Below, one piece after another: positions 25,061 through 35,100 of a stretch of 64,000 nt of DNA. Below the pieces are notes generated by a model. It made no database searches. It was not told the origin of the DNA and saw only the letters and a list, made by a program, of their open reading frames with translations. The position numbers and the translations under genes were made by a program. This DNA is from Pseudomonas asplenii (lineage in GTDB: Bacteria; Pseudomonadota; Gammaproteobacteria; Pseudomonadales; Pseudomonadaceae): NCBI RefSeq assembly GCF_900105475.1, contig NZ_LT629777.1:4092001-4156000 (forward strand), in the 5' to 3' direction. The stretch's first letter is position 1. Each line of letters begins with the position of its first letter.

Positions 25061-25486
25061 ATGAATCTAAGACAAGGCGTTGTGTTCTCTCTGGTTGGAT
25101 TGCTCTGCGCTAGCGGCTATGCGGCCCAGGGCCCCACCGAGGCAAAAGGGCTGTGGCTCACCGAGGATGAAGATGCGGTCATCCGGCTGGCGGATTGTCC
25201 GACGGGGCCATCGATGTTGTGTGGCGAGGTGGTGTGGGTCAAGGATGCGTCCTCCGTTGCCAGCGATTGCGGTACCCATGTCCTGCAGATGTCCCGCTAC
25301 GACAGTGATGCCTGGCGTGATGGCTGGGTCTACGACCCGCGTGATCACAAGAAGTACAAAGGCGTCGTTCGCCTCAAGGACGGTCTGCTCAATATCAGAG
25401 CGTTCGTCGGTACCGAGATCCTCGGCAAGACCGAGGTCCTCAAGCGCGTGGAAACATTCCCGACCACCCCGGTCTGCCCTGCGTAA
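25061..25486 (+). CDS. DUF2147 exported protein
   Basis: A 141-residue protein with a signal peptide (hydrophobic GVVFSLVGLLCASGYA, cleavage near AQG) and the DUF2147 pattern: GLWLTEDEDAVIRLADC near the start, a central LCGEVVWVKD and the end KGVVRLKDGLLNIRAFVGTEIL. Related proteins are small periplasmic beta-barrel-like domains of unknown role. It is the first gene of the cluster controlled by the divergent TetR gene, 28 bases before the TorF porin gene. Confidence 0.85.
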   Translation: MNLRQGVVFSLVGLLCASGYAAQGPTEAKGLWLTEDEDAVIRLADCPTGPSMLCGEVVWVKDASSVASDCGTHVLQMSRYDSDAWRDGWVYDPRDHKKYKGVVRLKDGLLNIRAFVGTEILGKTEVLKRVETFPTTPVCPA

Positions 25487-25513
25487 ACCCGGCCCGGTCA
25501 GGAGGAGAATCCT

Positions 25514-26401
25514 ATGTGCAAAGCTCATGTTCATTACTCCCTGGCGGTGATTCTGCTACCGCTGCTCAGCCCGGCGTTCGCGGTGGCGGATGAGGATACA
25601 ACCGCCAGTTATGCGATCGATGTCACCGCGCGTCTCGCCTCGGACAACCGTACGCGCGGCGTTTCCGACTCGTTGAATCGGCCCGGGGCCAAGGTCACGG
25701 TCCAGATCGCTCACGAGAGTGGATTGGTGGCGTTGGCCGAGTTCACCACCGTCAGCAAGAAGCAGTTTCTCGGCGGTGACGGCGCTGGCGTGTTGCTCGC
25801 CGGTGGCTATCGCTTCGGCAATCCGGATGTCTGGCATTTCGGCGTGGGTCTGGCCAGTGAGATGTTTCCCGGCGCGCAGTTCAAGGCACCCAATCGTTTC
25901 GACTTCGACACCTTCACGCCGACTGACGAACACAGCACCAACTACAACTCCCAGTTCGCGGTGCTCGAGGTGGGGTATGGCGCGCTGGAAGGGCGCATCG
26001 CCCAGGTGCTCTCCAAAACCTATCGGGGAGCGAACACCGGCGGTGTCTGCGGAGCGATGCTGCAGTACAGCAATGACCCGACCAAGGCGCTGGAGTGTTA
26101 TGCCAGGGGGGAAAAGAACTCCCGAGGCAGCACGCTCTATGACCTCGATTACAAGTACTCCCTGGCGCACAACACGCAGTTGAAGCTGCATGCCGGCTAC
26201 CAGCAGATCGCCAATTTCTCCGAGGCCAATTTTTCCGACTACGGGGTAGGGCTGACGCATCGGCACTGGGGTTTCGACTGGGGCGTCGACTGGGTCTCGC
26301 CGCATACGCGGGCGCGTGAGCTGTACGAGGTCCAGGACGGTGACCATGTGCGCTCCACCGATGACAGTCGCTGGGTCTTTTCGGTTTCCCGTCTCTTCTG
26401 A
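25514..26401 (+). CDS. TorF-family putative outer-membrane porin
   Basis: A 295-residue protein with a signal peptide (VILLPLLSPAFAVA) and alternating beta-strand pattern ending in the phenylalanine-terminated strand WVFSVSRLF, the mark of an outer-membrane barrel. The opening phrase DVTARLASDNRTRGVSDS is typical of the TorF group of putative porins. In this cluster it probably passes the substrate used by the kinase and aldolase. It begins 28 bases after the DUF2147 gene. Confidence 0.82.
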   Translation: MCKAHVHYSLAVILLPLLSPAFAVADEDTTASYAIDVTARLASDNRTRGVSDSLNRPGAKVTVQIAHESGLVALAEFTTVSKKQFLGGDGAGVLLAGGYRFGNPDVWHFGVGLASEMFPGAQFKAPNRFDFDTFTPTDEHSTNYNSQFAVLEVGYGALEGRIAQVLSKTYRGANTGGVCGAMLQYSNDPTKALECYARGEKNSRGSTLYDLDYKYSLAHNTQLKLHAGYQQIANFSEANFSDYGVGLTHRHWGFDWGVDWVSPHTRARELYEVQDGDHVRSTDDSRWVFSVSRLF

Positions 26402-26410
26402 GTAGTTGCC

Positions 26411-28033
26411 ATGACTGCATTTTTCGTATCCCGGGCGCCTTCGGTGGCCGCCGGGCTGGAGCAACTCGTCCTGGCGGTGGATCTGGGCACATCCGGGTGC
26501 AAATGCGCCCTGGTGTCTCTGGATGGTCAGGTGCATGCCTGGGTCTTCAACAGCGTGCCCCTGCACATCAACGGGGTCAGTGCCGAGCAGCATCCGGACG
26601 ACTGGTGGACGGCGTTTCTCAAGGGCGCAAGCGAGCTGCTGCAGGCGGATCCGGCCCGGCGTCGGCAGGTGGTCGCCGTGTGTTGCTCCACCCAGAGCGA
26701 GGGGACCGTCTGTGTGGATCGCTCGGGGCAGGCCATCGGCAATGCCATGCTGTGGCTGGACATGCGGGGTGCAGCCGCGGTCAAGCGCCGTATTGGCGGT
26801 GGGCGGTTCAACCTGGGCGGTTACTCACCGCTGAAACTGTGGCGCTCGCTGCGCCTTACCGGCGGCGCCCCCTCGCTGTCCGGCAAGGACTCGGCGGGGC
26901 ACATCGCCTTTATCTGCGACCACGAACCCGAGCGTTATCGCCGAACGTACAAGTTCCTCAATGTGCTCGACTACATGAACCTGAAACTGACCGGGCGCTT
27001 CTGTGCAACCGGCGACTCGATGTTGACGGCCTGGGTGACCGACAACCGTGACTCGCGGCACATCCGATATGACCAGGGCCTGGTCGACGGGCTGGGAATC
27101 GATGTGCAAAAGCTTCCCGAACTGGTGAGTTCCACGCAAGTGCTGGGCCCGCTGTTGCCGGACCTGTCGAGTGCCCTCGGATTGTCGCCCGATACCCGTG
27201 TGGTGGCGGGCGCTACGGACACTTCGGCGGTGGCGGTGGGGGCGGCGGTCAGCGACTATTGCACGCATCTCTACCTGGGGACTTCTTCCTGGGTCGGCGC
27301 GCACGTTCCCTTCAAGAAGTCCAGCGTGCGCAACCACATGGCCGCGGTGCCCAGTGCCATCAGCGGGCGCTACCTGGCGCTGGCCATGCAGACGGCTGCA
27401 GGGGCGAACCTGTCGTTTCTGCGCGACCGGATCATCTATCACCCTGACGAGTTGCTCAGCGATGAACAGCATCCGGATGTCTATGAGTTGCTGGACCGCA
27501 TCGCCTCCCGGGTACCGGCGGGAGCCCGTGGGCTGATCTATATGCCCTGGCTGTGTGGCGAGCGCTCTCCAGTCGATGATCCGAGCCTGCGGGCCGGATT
27601 GTTCAACCTGAAACTGGAGCATTCGCGCGAAGACATCATTCGTGCCTTTCTCGAGGGTATCGCCCTCAATACCCGCTGGATGCTGGAGCCGTTCGGACGC
27701 TTTCTCGGGCGCTCCGACGAGGCCATCACGGCGGTGGGCGGCGGCGCCCAATCCGATTTGTGGTGCCAGATCATGGCCGATATCACCGGCCATCGCATTC
27801 ATCAGCCCGACCATCCGATCCAGACCAACGCCCGGGGTTCTGCCTTCATCGCCGCCGTGGGCCTGGGCGCCTTGACGTTCGACGACATCGCCGGCCTGCA
27901 GCGGCCGCACCGCACCTATGAGCCGTCCCGCCACCTCAAGGGACTGTACGACGACCGTTTTGCCACCTTCCAGGAAGTGCAGAAGCGCCTGGCGCCGCTG
28001 TACCGCCGCCTCAACCCTGCGGAGAACAACTGA
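26411..28033 (+). CDS. FGGY-family carbohydrate kinase
   Basis: A 540-residue sugar kinase of the xylulokinase/glycerol kinase fold. The N-terminal ATPase motif VLAVDLGTSGCKCALVSLDG, the metal/phosphate phrases LWLDMRG and ATDTSAVAVGAAV, and the C-terminal adenosine motif AVGGGAQSDLWCQIMADIT are all intact. It should phosphorylate a sugar, polyol or sugar acid in the cytoplasm. It overlaps the following aldolase gene by one base (TGATG), implying that the aldolase acts on the product. The natural substrate is unknown. Confidence 0.88.
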   Translation: MTAFFVSRAPSVAAGLEQLVLAVDLGTSGCKCALVSLDGQVHAWVFNSVPLHINGVSAEQHPDDWWTAFLKGASELLQADPARRRQVVAVCCSTQSEGTVCVDRSGQAIGNAMLWLDMRGAAAVKRRIGGGRFNLGGYSPLKLWRSLRLTGGAPSLSGKDSAGHIAFICDHEPERYRRTYKFLNVLDYMNLKLTGRFCATGDSMLTAWVTDNRDSRHIRYDQGLVDGLGIDVQKLPELVSSTQVLGPLLPDLSSALGLSPDTRVVAGATDTSAVAVGAAVSDYCTHLYLGTSSWVGAHVPFKKSSVRNHMAAVPSAISGRYLALAMQTAAGANLSFLRDRIIYHPDELLSDEQHPDVYELLDRIASRVPAGARGLIYMPWLCGERSPVDDPSLRAGLFNLKLEHSREDIIRAFLEGIALNTRWMLEPFGRFLGRSDEAITAVGGGAQSDLWCQIMADITGHRIHQPDHPIQTNARGSAFIAAVGLGALTFDDIAGLQRPHRTYEPSRHLKGLYDDRFATFQEVQKRLAPLYRRLNPAENN

Positions 28034-28701
28034 TGAGCCTCTTTCAACAGCAGGTCGTGGAGCTGTCCCAGCATCTTTCACGACTCGGATTTTTTGCCGC
28101 GACCGGTGGCAACCTGGCGCTGCGTATCGACGCCGAGTTCATGGCGGTCACGCCGTCGGCCGTCGATTACCACAGCATGCAGGCCAAGGATGTGTGCATC
28201 GTTCGCCTCAGGGATCTGCACAAGGTCGCCGGTGAGGGAACCCCCTCGGTCGAGAGCAGCCTGCATGCCCGGGTGCTGCGTCGACGCGCCGATGTGCAAT
28301 GCACCATTCATACCCATCAGCCGCTGGCGAGTGCCTGCACGTTGTTTGGCGAGGCGCTGGTCGTGGATCGTGCGCCCACGCGGCAATTGCTCGGGGCGCG
28401 AATCCCCATCGTGGGGTATGCGCCGTCCGGCAGCCGTTGGCTGGCCAGCAAGCTGGAGCGGGCGATCCGTCCCGACCTCAACGGCTATCTGATGCGCAAT
28501 CACGGCGTGCTCTGCTGTGGCCCGGACATTGGAACAACGCTTGAGCGCCTGGAGGGGCTCGAAGACTTCTGTCGCCAATACCTGCTCGACCACATCCACG
28601 CGCGTCTGCAAGAGCAACCGGGCCTGCGTTCGGCGTCGCTGCCCCTGATCGAGGCACTGCTGGAATCGTCTTCCTCGGTCCCTTCATTCAACCGTCCGTA
28701 G
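28033..28701 (+). CDS. Class II aldolase/adducin family enzyme
   Basis: A 222-residue zinc aldolase fold. The expected residues are present: the phosphate/glycine loop GFFAATGGNLALRI, the catalytic acid in GTPSVESSLHARVL, the zinc pair in CTIHTHQPLAS, and the third zinc histidine in LMRNHGVLCCG. It would cleave or decarboxylate a phosphorylated keto-sugar made by the adjacent FGGY kinase. Translation is coupled to the kinase by a one-base overlap. This is the catalytically complete aldolase of the cluster, unlike the second one at 30203. Confidence 0.87.
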   Translation: MSLFQQQVVELSQHLSRLGFFAATGGNLALRIDAEFMAVTPSAVDYHSMQAKDVCIVRLRDLHKVAGEGTPSVESSLHARVLRRRADVQCTIHTHQPLASACTLFGEALVVDRAPTRQLLGARIPIVGYAPSGSRWLASKLERAIRPDLNGYLMRNHGVLCCGPDIGTTLERLEGLEDFCRQYLLDHIHARLQEQPGLRSASLPLIEALLESSSSVPSFNRP

Positions 28702-28709
28702 AGGCAACC

Positions 28710-30191
28710 ATGAATCAAGTATTTTCCGCGCCTGAACCCTGTCCTGCCGCGTCTGCGGCGATCTCATCCTGGCCGGACGTCGAGAGTCTGTATCAACGCT
28801 TCGACGCGCTGGTCAAACAACCGATCCGGCCGATTCGCCGGGATGCGCTCAACCGGGTGATGGCCTACTTCGATGAGCGTTGCCAAGGTTCGAGGCACCT
28901 GGCCGACCTGGCGAAAACGGTGATCCCGGGCGGTGTGCAGCACAACCTGGCGTTCAACCATCCGTTTGCACTGGCTATTGCGCAGGCCAAGGGCGCGTAC
29001 CTGACCGACGTCGATGGAAACCGCTACATCGATTTCCTCCAGGCCGGTGGCCCGACCTTGCTGGGCTCCAATCACCCGGCCATTCGCGAGCAGGTCAATC
29101 GCATTCTCGATGAATGCGGCCCGGTGACCGGCTTGCTGCACGAGTACGAGGTCAAGCTGGCGCAACTGGTCTGCGAGGTCATGCCTGGGGTGGACATGGT
29201 GCGTCTGCTCGGTTCCGGGACCGAAGCGGTGATGGCGGCCATCCGCCTGGCCCGTGCCTACACCGGCAAGAAGTGGGTGATCAAGGTAGGCGGGGCCTAT
29301 CACGGTTGGAGTGACCAACTGGTGTACGGGATGCGCCTGCCTGGAACGGGGCGGCTGGAAGCGGTCGGCATTCCCCGGGGAGCCACCGGTTGCACCCAGG
29401 AGAGTCCACCGAACAACCTTGAAGCCCTGCGGCGACGGTTGCTGATCAATCGGTTGCGCGGCGGCACTGCGGCGATCATCGTCGAGCCGTTCGGCCCTGA
29501 AAGTGGTACGCGTCCCGTTCACCCGGATTTCAACCGGCAGTTGCGCAAGCTCTGCGATGAGTTCGACACGCTGCTGGTTTTCGACGAGGTGGTGACCGGG
29601 TTCCGTGCGGGCATGGGCGGCGCACAGGCTTACTTCAATGTCATGCCGGACATCACCGTCCTCGGCAAATGCCTGACCGGAGGCTACCCCATGGCCGGTG
29701 CCATCGGTGGGCGCCGTGACGTGATGGAACTGTTGGCGGGCGGTATCGGCACCTCCGCCAGGCGTGCTTTCGTCGGTGGTACCTTGTCCGCCAACCCGCT
29801 GTCTTGCTTGGCGGGTTACTACGCCTTGCGCGAGGCGCAGAAACTGGATGCGGCGGGTGTCGCGGGCCGGGCGGGCGACCGGCTGCGGGCGGGCCTGGAA
29901 GAGATCATCGCGCGCCGAGGTCTGCCCTATGTCGCCTATAACATCGGCTCCATCGTGCACTTGCAGACTTCCGGGGTCCTGCTGCTCGATACCAGTAACC
30001 CGATCAAGTTGCTGCGGGCCCGCCACGAGGCGAAAAGCCGCAAACACATGATGGAGGAGATGGGCGCCGCTTACACCGCACATGGTCTGATCACCCTGGC
30101 CGGTAGCCGGATCTACACCAGCCTGGCCGATACCGACGCGGTGATCGACGACGCGCTCGAACGTTTCGATAACGTTTTTCAACTGGTGTAA
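28710..30191 (+). CDS. Class III PLP aminotransferase
   Basis: A 493-residue fold-type I PLP enzyme. Class III hallmarks are FVDF-like YIDFLQAGGPTLLGSNHP, the cofactor-stacking GSGTEAVMAAIRLARAYT, DEVVTGFRAG, and the Schiff-base lysine in VLGKCLTGGYPMAG. It resembles glutamate-1-semialdehyde aminomutase more than omega-transaminases, but is longer by about 60 residues at the amino end, and a biosynthetic GSAM would not be expected in a sugar cluster. It follows the aldolase by eight bases and may aminate an aldehyde product. Substrate unknown. Confidence 0.87.
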   Translation: MNQVFSAPEPCPAASAAISSWPDVESLYQRFDALVKQPIRPIRRDALNRVMAYFDERCQGSRHLADLAKTVIPGGVQHNLAFNHPFALAIAQAKGAYLTDVDGNRYIDFLQAGGPTLLGSNHPAIREQVNRILDECGPVTGLLHEYEVKLAQLVCEVMPGVDMVRLLGSGTEAVMAAIRLARAYTGKKWVIKVGGAYHGWSDQLVYGMRLPGTGRLEAVGIPRGATGCTQESPPNNLEALRRRLLINRLRGGTAAIIVEPFGPESGTRPVHPDFNRQLRKLCDEFDTLLVFDEVVTGFRAGMGGAQAYFNVMPDITVLGKCLTGGYPMAGAIGGRRDVMELLAGGIGTSARRAFVGGTLSANPLSCLAGYYALREAQKLDAAGVAGRAGDRLRAGLEEIIARRGLPYVAYNIGSIVHLQTSGVLLLDTSNPIKLLRARHEAKSRKHMMEEMGAAYTAHGLITLAGSRIYTSLADTDAVIDDALERFDNVFQLV

Positions 30192-30202
30192 GGGGGCGGC
30201 TC

Positions 30203-30832
30203 ATGAATACGGTCATACGGCAACAATGGCTGGATCTGCGCCAGCGCCTGGCGAACCAGGTCGTCGAACCTGACGCCAGCTTTTCGATTCGGGTACCGGG
30301 CGGCCGCTCGATGCTGGTGGGCCGGGTGCTCAAGGGCGACCCGCAGACGTTCGACTGGCAGGCCCCGGCGGGCGATGACGCCCAGGTGGTCACGCATGCC
30401 GCGATCTACCGCGCGCGTCCCGATGTGGGGGCGATCCTGATGGGTGGCGGCACGTTTGGTTTCTGCCTGGCCGGCTTCGGTGGGCAATTGCCGGTGCTCT
30501 TCGACGAACAGGCCCGCCACCTGGGGCATATGGGACCACCGGCCGGGCACGAGCGGGAATTGCCGCGTACCCTGAAGGCCGGGGGCAACAGCCTGCTGAT
30601 TCGGGGGATTCCCGTATGCCTGGGCACCACCTCCGCGCGCATGGCGCTCAACGCCGAACTGTTCGAAAAGTGCGCCAAGGCCTATACCTTGGCCAAGGCA
30701 ACCGGGAAGCGCATCAGCCAGTTGCCCTGGCTGATCGATTTCATTGCCAACGGCCGTTTGCTCAAGGACGAGAAGAGGGCCGCACAAGCCTATGCCAGCG
30801 GACAGTTGCCTCAGGAAATCCGTGGTTATTGA
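30203..30832 (+). CDS. Class II aldolase-like protein lacking metal ligands
   Basis: A 209-residue protein whose overall pattern follows the class II aldolase fold (VTHAAIYRARPDVGAILMGG aligns with the zinc strand), but the residues that bind zinc in active members are gone: the HxH is replaced by LMGGG, the catalytic acid is absent, and the third-histidine motif NHG is replaced by RGIPV. The next gene's neighbour at 28033 keeps all of them. This may therefore be a structural or regulatory partner, or use different chemistry. It lies 11 bases after the aminotransferase and 22 before the MFS gene. Confidence 0.75.
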   Translation: MNTVIRQQWLDLRQRLANQVVEPDASFSIRVPGGRSMLVGRVLKGDPQTFDWQAPAGDDAQVVTHAAIYRARPDVGAILMGGGTFGFCLAGFGGQLPVLFDEQARHLGHMGPPAGHERELPRTLKAGGNSLLIRGIPVCLGTTSARMALNAELFEKCAKAYTLAKATGKRISQLPWLIDFIANGRLLKDEKRAAQAYASGQLPQEIRGY

Positions 30833-30854
30833 GTCGTCCAGGGGGATAACAAGA

Positions 30855-32015
30855 ATGAAAGCCACCTCTACGTTTGGCCGTAGCCATGTGATTGCAGCCC
30901 TTGCCCTGGGCTCGATCGGCACACTGATGATTGGTCTGCAGCCATTGCTGCTGGGGGAGTTGCTGGCGGCGGGTCGCCTGTCGATGGAGGGGGTCGGTAT
31001 CGTCGCCATGGGCGAGATCGTGTCCCTGGGCCTGGGTGTCGTCCTCGGCGATATCCTGCAATCGCGGGTGCGCTTTCGCCTGTTGATGGTCGTGGCGGCC
31101 CTGGTTGCCGTCTGCATGGACGTCGCCACGCTGCAGGCCATGAACGACGGTTCGCTGATGGCGGTGCGCACCCTGGCCGGGTTCGCCCAGGGCGTGCTGG
31201 TGTGGGGCGCGGTCAGCCTGCTGCTGCGGGCCGCCGACCCGGATCGCCTATCGGGCCTGTTCATGCTGTTGCAGACCCTGGCCCAGGCGGCCATTGCCGC
31301 GTTGTTGGCATTCACCGTCCTGCCGCGGCTCGGCATTGCGGGCGGATTTGTCTTGCTCGCCGTGTTGACCCTGGGCGTGCTGATGCTGGTGCGCTGGCAG
31401 CCTGAGCGGTTACCGGCGATCCTGGAAGAGGGCCGGGACACGGGGTTTGTCTGGTCGACGGGGCCGGTGTTGCTGCTGCTCATCGTGTTCGGCCAGCTCT
31501 GTGCGATCGGTGCCTTGTGGGCCTATCTGGAGCCATTGGGCAAATCGGTCGGCCTGGATGGGCCCGGTGCCCAGTGGCTGATCGCAGGCACCCTGTTCAT
31601 GCAGGTGCTGGGTGGCGCCTTCGGCACCCTGATGGTGCGGCGTATCCCGGAGTTGTCGATGCTGGCGATGGCGGCCCTGGTGTTGGCCGCTGTCGGGTTG
31701 GGCATGCACGCCTCGATTCCGGGTGGGGCCTTCGGCTTTCTGTTGCTCTGTGGGGTGTTCGGCTTTGTCTGGTTGTCGCTCACGCCCTTCCAGATCCGCC
31801 TGGCGCTGCGCCTGGATCCGAGCGGGCGGGTGGCGATCCTGATCCCGGCCATGCAACTGCTGGGCAGTGCCTGTGGGCCTCTGGTCGCGTCGCAGTGGGT
31901 GGTGGGGGACCTGGCAGATACGGTCACGCTGGTCAGCAGCGTGTTTTCCCTGGGGGTGGTCGGCCTGGTGGCCTCGATTCGCCGATACACCCACGAGCGG
32001 GCTGTCGCCGTTTGA
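30855..32015 (+). CDS. MFS transporter
   Basis: A 386-residue carrier with about 12 membrane helices. The start at 30855 (MKATSTFGRSHVIAALALG) is preceded by GGGGGATAACA. It lacks the strongest sugar-porter signatures; the inter-domain loop is short (RWQPERLPAILEEGRD). It closes the cluster and is the likely inner-membrane uptake or efflux route for the compound handled by the FGGY kinase and aldolase, with TorF as outer-membrane counterpart. Confidence 0.85.
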   Translation: MKATSTFGRSHVIAALALGSIGTLMIGLQPLLLGELLAAGRLSMEGVGIVAMGEIVSLGLGVVLGDILQSRVRFRLLMVVAALVAVCMDVATLQAMNDGSLMAVRTLAGFAQGVLVWGAVSLLLRAADPDRLSGLFMLLQTLAQAAIAALLAFTVLPRLGIAGGFVLLAVLTLGVLMLVRWQPERLPAILEEGRDTGFVWSTGPVLLLLIVFGQLCAIGALWAYLEPLGKSVGLDGPGAQWLIAGTLFMQVLGGAFGTLMVRRIPELSMLAMAALVLAAVGLGMHASIPGGAFGFLLLCGVFGFVWLSLTPFQIRLALRLDPSGRVAILIPAMQLLGSACGPLVASQWVVGDLADTVTLVSSVFSLGVVGLVASIRRYTHERAVAV

Positions 32016-32168
32016 ACGAGCTTGCCGGCCCGACTGCGGGCCTTGCCGGCGGCGACGCGTTCACCCGTGGCATCGCTCATGACGACATTCTCCTTGTCGA
32101 TCTGGAGCAACGTCACGGGGTCAATGACCAGGCGGGGCTCTCACCGAACGGGTGAACCGTCGAATCGC

Positions 32169-35100
32169 TTAACCGTTGACGGGCTGTCCGTCGACGCTGC
32201 CGCGTTCGCGAAGCTGACCCAGCAGCACCTGCAACGGGTGCAACACCACCTCACCGGCCTGGCGTTTCACCTGACTGCGGCAGGAGTAGCCATCGGCAAG
32301 CAAGCGGCCACTGGGCTGGTAGCGCTCCACCAGCGGTTGCCAGGATTGTGCGTAGATGACCTGCGAGGTCTTCACGTTACGGGTCTCATGTCCATAGGTA
32401 CCGGACATGCCGCAGCAACCGCTGGCCAGTACCTGCAACTTCAGGCCAAAGCCGTCGAAGACCTTTTTCCATTGCTCGACGCTCGCCGGCTCGTTGGTCC
32501 GCTCGGTGCAGTGCGGCAGAAATTGGTAGGTCTGTGGCGCGTCCGGCGTCGGTAGCGTCGGCAGGGCGCTCGCCAGCCATTCCTGGGCCAGCACCACGCG
32601 CGGCGCGGCATCCTGTTCCAGAGTCTTGACGTACTCCTGGCGGTAGACCAGGGTCATCGCCGGGTCGAGCCCCACCAGCGGAATGCCATAGGCTTCCAGC
32701 GCCTTCAGGCCCTTGGCGTTGTGGGCCGCGGCCTTCTTGAACGCACCGAGGAAACCCTGCACCTGCAACGGCTTGCCGTTGGGCGCGAAGGGTGCCAGGT
32801 AGATGGCGTAGCCCAGGCGTGCAATCAGCTCGATCCACTCGGCGGCCAGCGGCGTCTCGAAGTAGCGGGTAAAGGCGTCCTGAACGATGATCACGCTACG
32901 GCGGCGCTGTTCCTCACTCAGTTTCGACAGCGTGTGCGCCGTGGCCACCTTCACGTTCCAGCGTGCGCAAACCGCGTGAAAGTCCACCAGGCTCAGCAGC
33001 GGGCTGTCGACCATGCCGACCACGTGCTCAAGCAGGAACTTCACCGGCCGGGCGTTCATCATTGCGTTGTACAGCCGTGGGAAGCGGGCGATGTACGGAA
33101 TGCTGTACTCCAGCGAGCCGACCACATAGTCCTTCAGCGGGCGCAGGTAGCGGTGGTGGTACAGCTCAAGGAAACGCGAGCGGAAGTCCGGCACGTTGAC
33201 CTTCACCGGGCACTGGCCCGCGCAGGACTTGCACGCCAGGCAGCCGGCCATCGCCTCATACACTTCGTGGGAGAAGTCTTTTTCGCCCAACTGCTTGCCG
33301 ACGGTATTACGAACCCTGGTCAGCAGGTTGCCGACAGTGAAACGCTGTGCCACGTTGCCCAGCAGGTCGACGCCCTGGGCGCCCTGCAGGCGTAGCCATT
33401 CGCGCACCAGCGAGGCACGGCCCTTGGGCGAATGAATACGGTTGCGCGTGGCTTTCCACGACGGGCACATCGCGTCATTCGGATCGAAGTTGTAGCAGGC
33501 ACCGTTGCCGTTGCAGTGGGCGGCGGTGTGGTAGCTCTGCCAGACCCGCTCGTCGATCTGCCGGTCGAGTTCGCCGCGCAGCACGACTTCGTCGACCTTG
33601 GTCAGCGTGGCTTCGCTGACGCTCGACGGCGTGGCGATCTTGCCGGGGTTGAGCTGGTTGAACGGATCGAACGCCGCCTTGATCGCCTGCAGCGACGGGT
33701 ACAGTGGGCCGAAGTAGGCCGGGGAGTACTCGGAGCGCAGGCCCTTGCCATGCTCGCCCCACAACAAGCCACCGTACTTTTGCGTGAGCGCGGCCACGCC
33801 ATCGGAAATCGGCCGGATCAGCGCCGCCTGGCGCGGGTCCTTCATGTCGAGGATCGGCCGCACGTGCAGCACACCGGCGTCGACGTGGCCGAACATGCCG
33901 TATTCGAGCTGGTGCGAGTCGAGCAGGGCGCGGAACTCGGCGATGAAGTCGGCGAGGTTTTCCGGCGGCACGGCGGTGTCTTCCACGAACGGCTGCGGCC
34001 GCGCCTCGCCCTGTACGTTGCCGAGCAGGCCCACCGAGCGTTTGCGCATGGTGTAGACGCGCGTCACCGCCTCGCTGCCGACGGCCAGGGTATGGCCCAG
34101 GCGCACCACGCTGGTATCGCTCTTCAGGTGTTCGATGAAGTCATGGACGCGCTGCTCCAGGCTCTCCTGGTCGTCGTCGCTGAACTCGATCAGGTTGATG
34201 CCCAGGGTCTGCTGACCGGGGATAGGCGGGAAGTACTCGGCAACGCCATGCCAGACGATGTCCTGCATCGCCAGTCGCAGCACCTTGGAGTCCACGGTCT
34301 CGATCGACAGCGGCTTGAGCGCCATCAGTGCCTTGGCGTCGCGCAACGCATCCATGAACGCGGTGTACTGCACGTTCACCAGGATGCTGTGGCGCGGAAT
34401 GGGCAGCACGTTGAGTTTGGCTTCGATGATGAAACCCAGCGAACCTTCGGAGCCGCAGAGGATGCTGTTGAGGTTGAAGCCGCCGTCTGCTTCACGCAGG
34501 TGCGCGAGGTCGTAGCCGGTCAGGCAGCGGTTGAGCGGGGGGAAGGTGTCCTTGATCAGTTGTGCCTGCTGGTCGGCGATGTCGCGGGTGCAGCGGTAGA
34601 CGCTGCCGATCCGATCCTGCCGGGCCGCTTCGCGGTCGGCCTGTTCGGCAGCCAGGGGTTGGCTGTCGAGGCGCTGGCCACCGAGCAGCACGGTGGAGAG
34701 CGCAAGCACGTGATCGCGGGTCTTGCCGTAGGTGCAACTGCCTTGGCCGCTGGCGTCGGTATTGATCATCCCGCCGAGGGTGGCCCGGTTCGAGGTGGAC
34801 AGCTCGGGGGCGAAGAACAGCCCATGGGGTTTCAGCGCGGCATTCAGTTGGTCCTTGACCACACCGCTCTGCACCCGCACCCAACGCTCCTCGACGTTGA
34901 TTTCGAGAATGCCGTTCAGGTGGCGGGACAGGTCGACCACGATGCCGTCGGTCAGCGACTGGCCGTTGGTGCCGGTGCCGCCGCCGCGCGGGGTGAGCAC
35001 CACGGAGCGGTACTGCGGATGGGCGGCGAGTTTTGCCACCAGTTCGACATCCGCGTAGGTTTTCGGAAACACGGCCGCCTGCGGCAAACGCTGGTAAATC

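Noticed and set aside
32020..32116. Short minus-strand frame MSDATGERVAAGKARSRAG after the MFS gene
   Set aside because: No family resemblance and it runs into the antisense of the MFS gene; it could be a short gene but there is not enough support.
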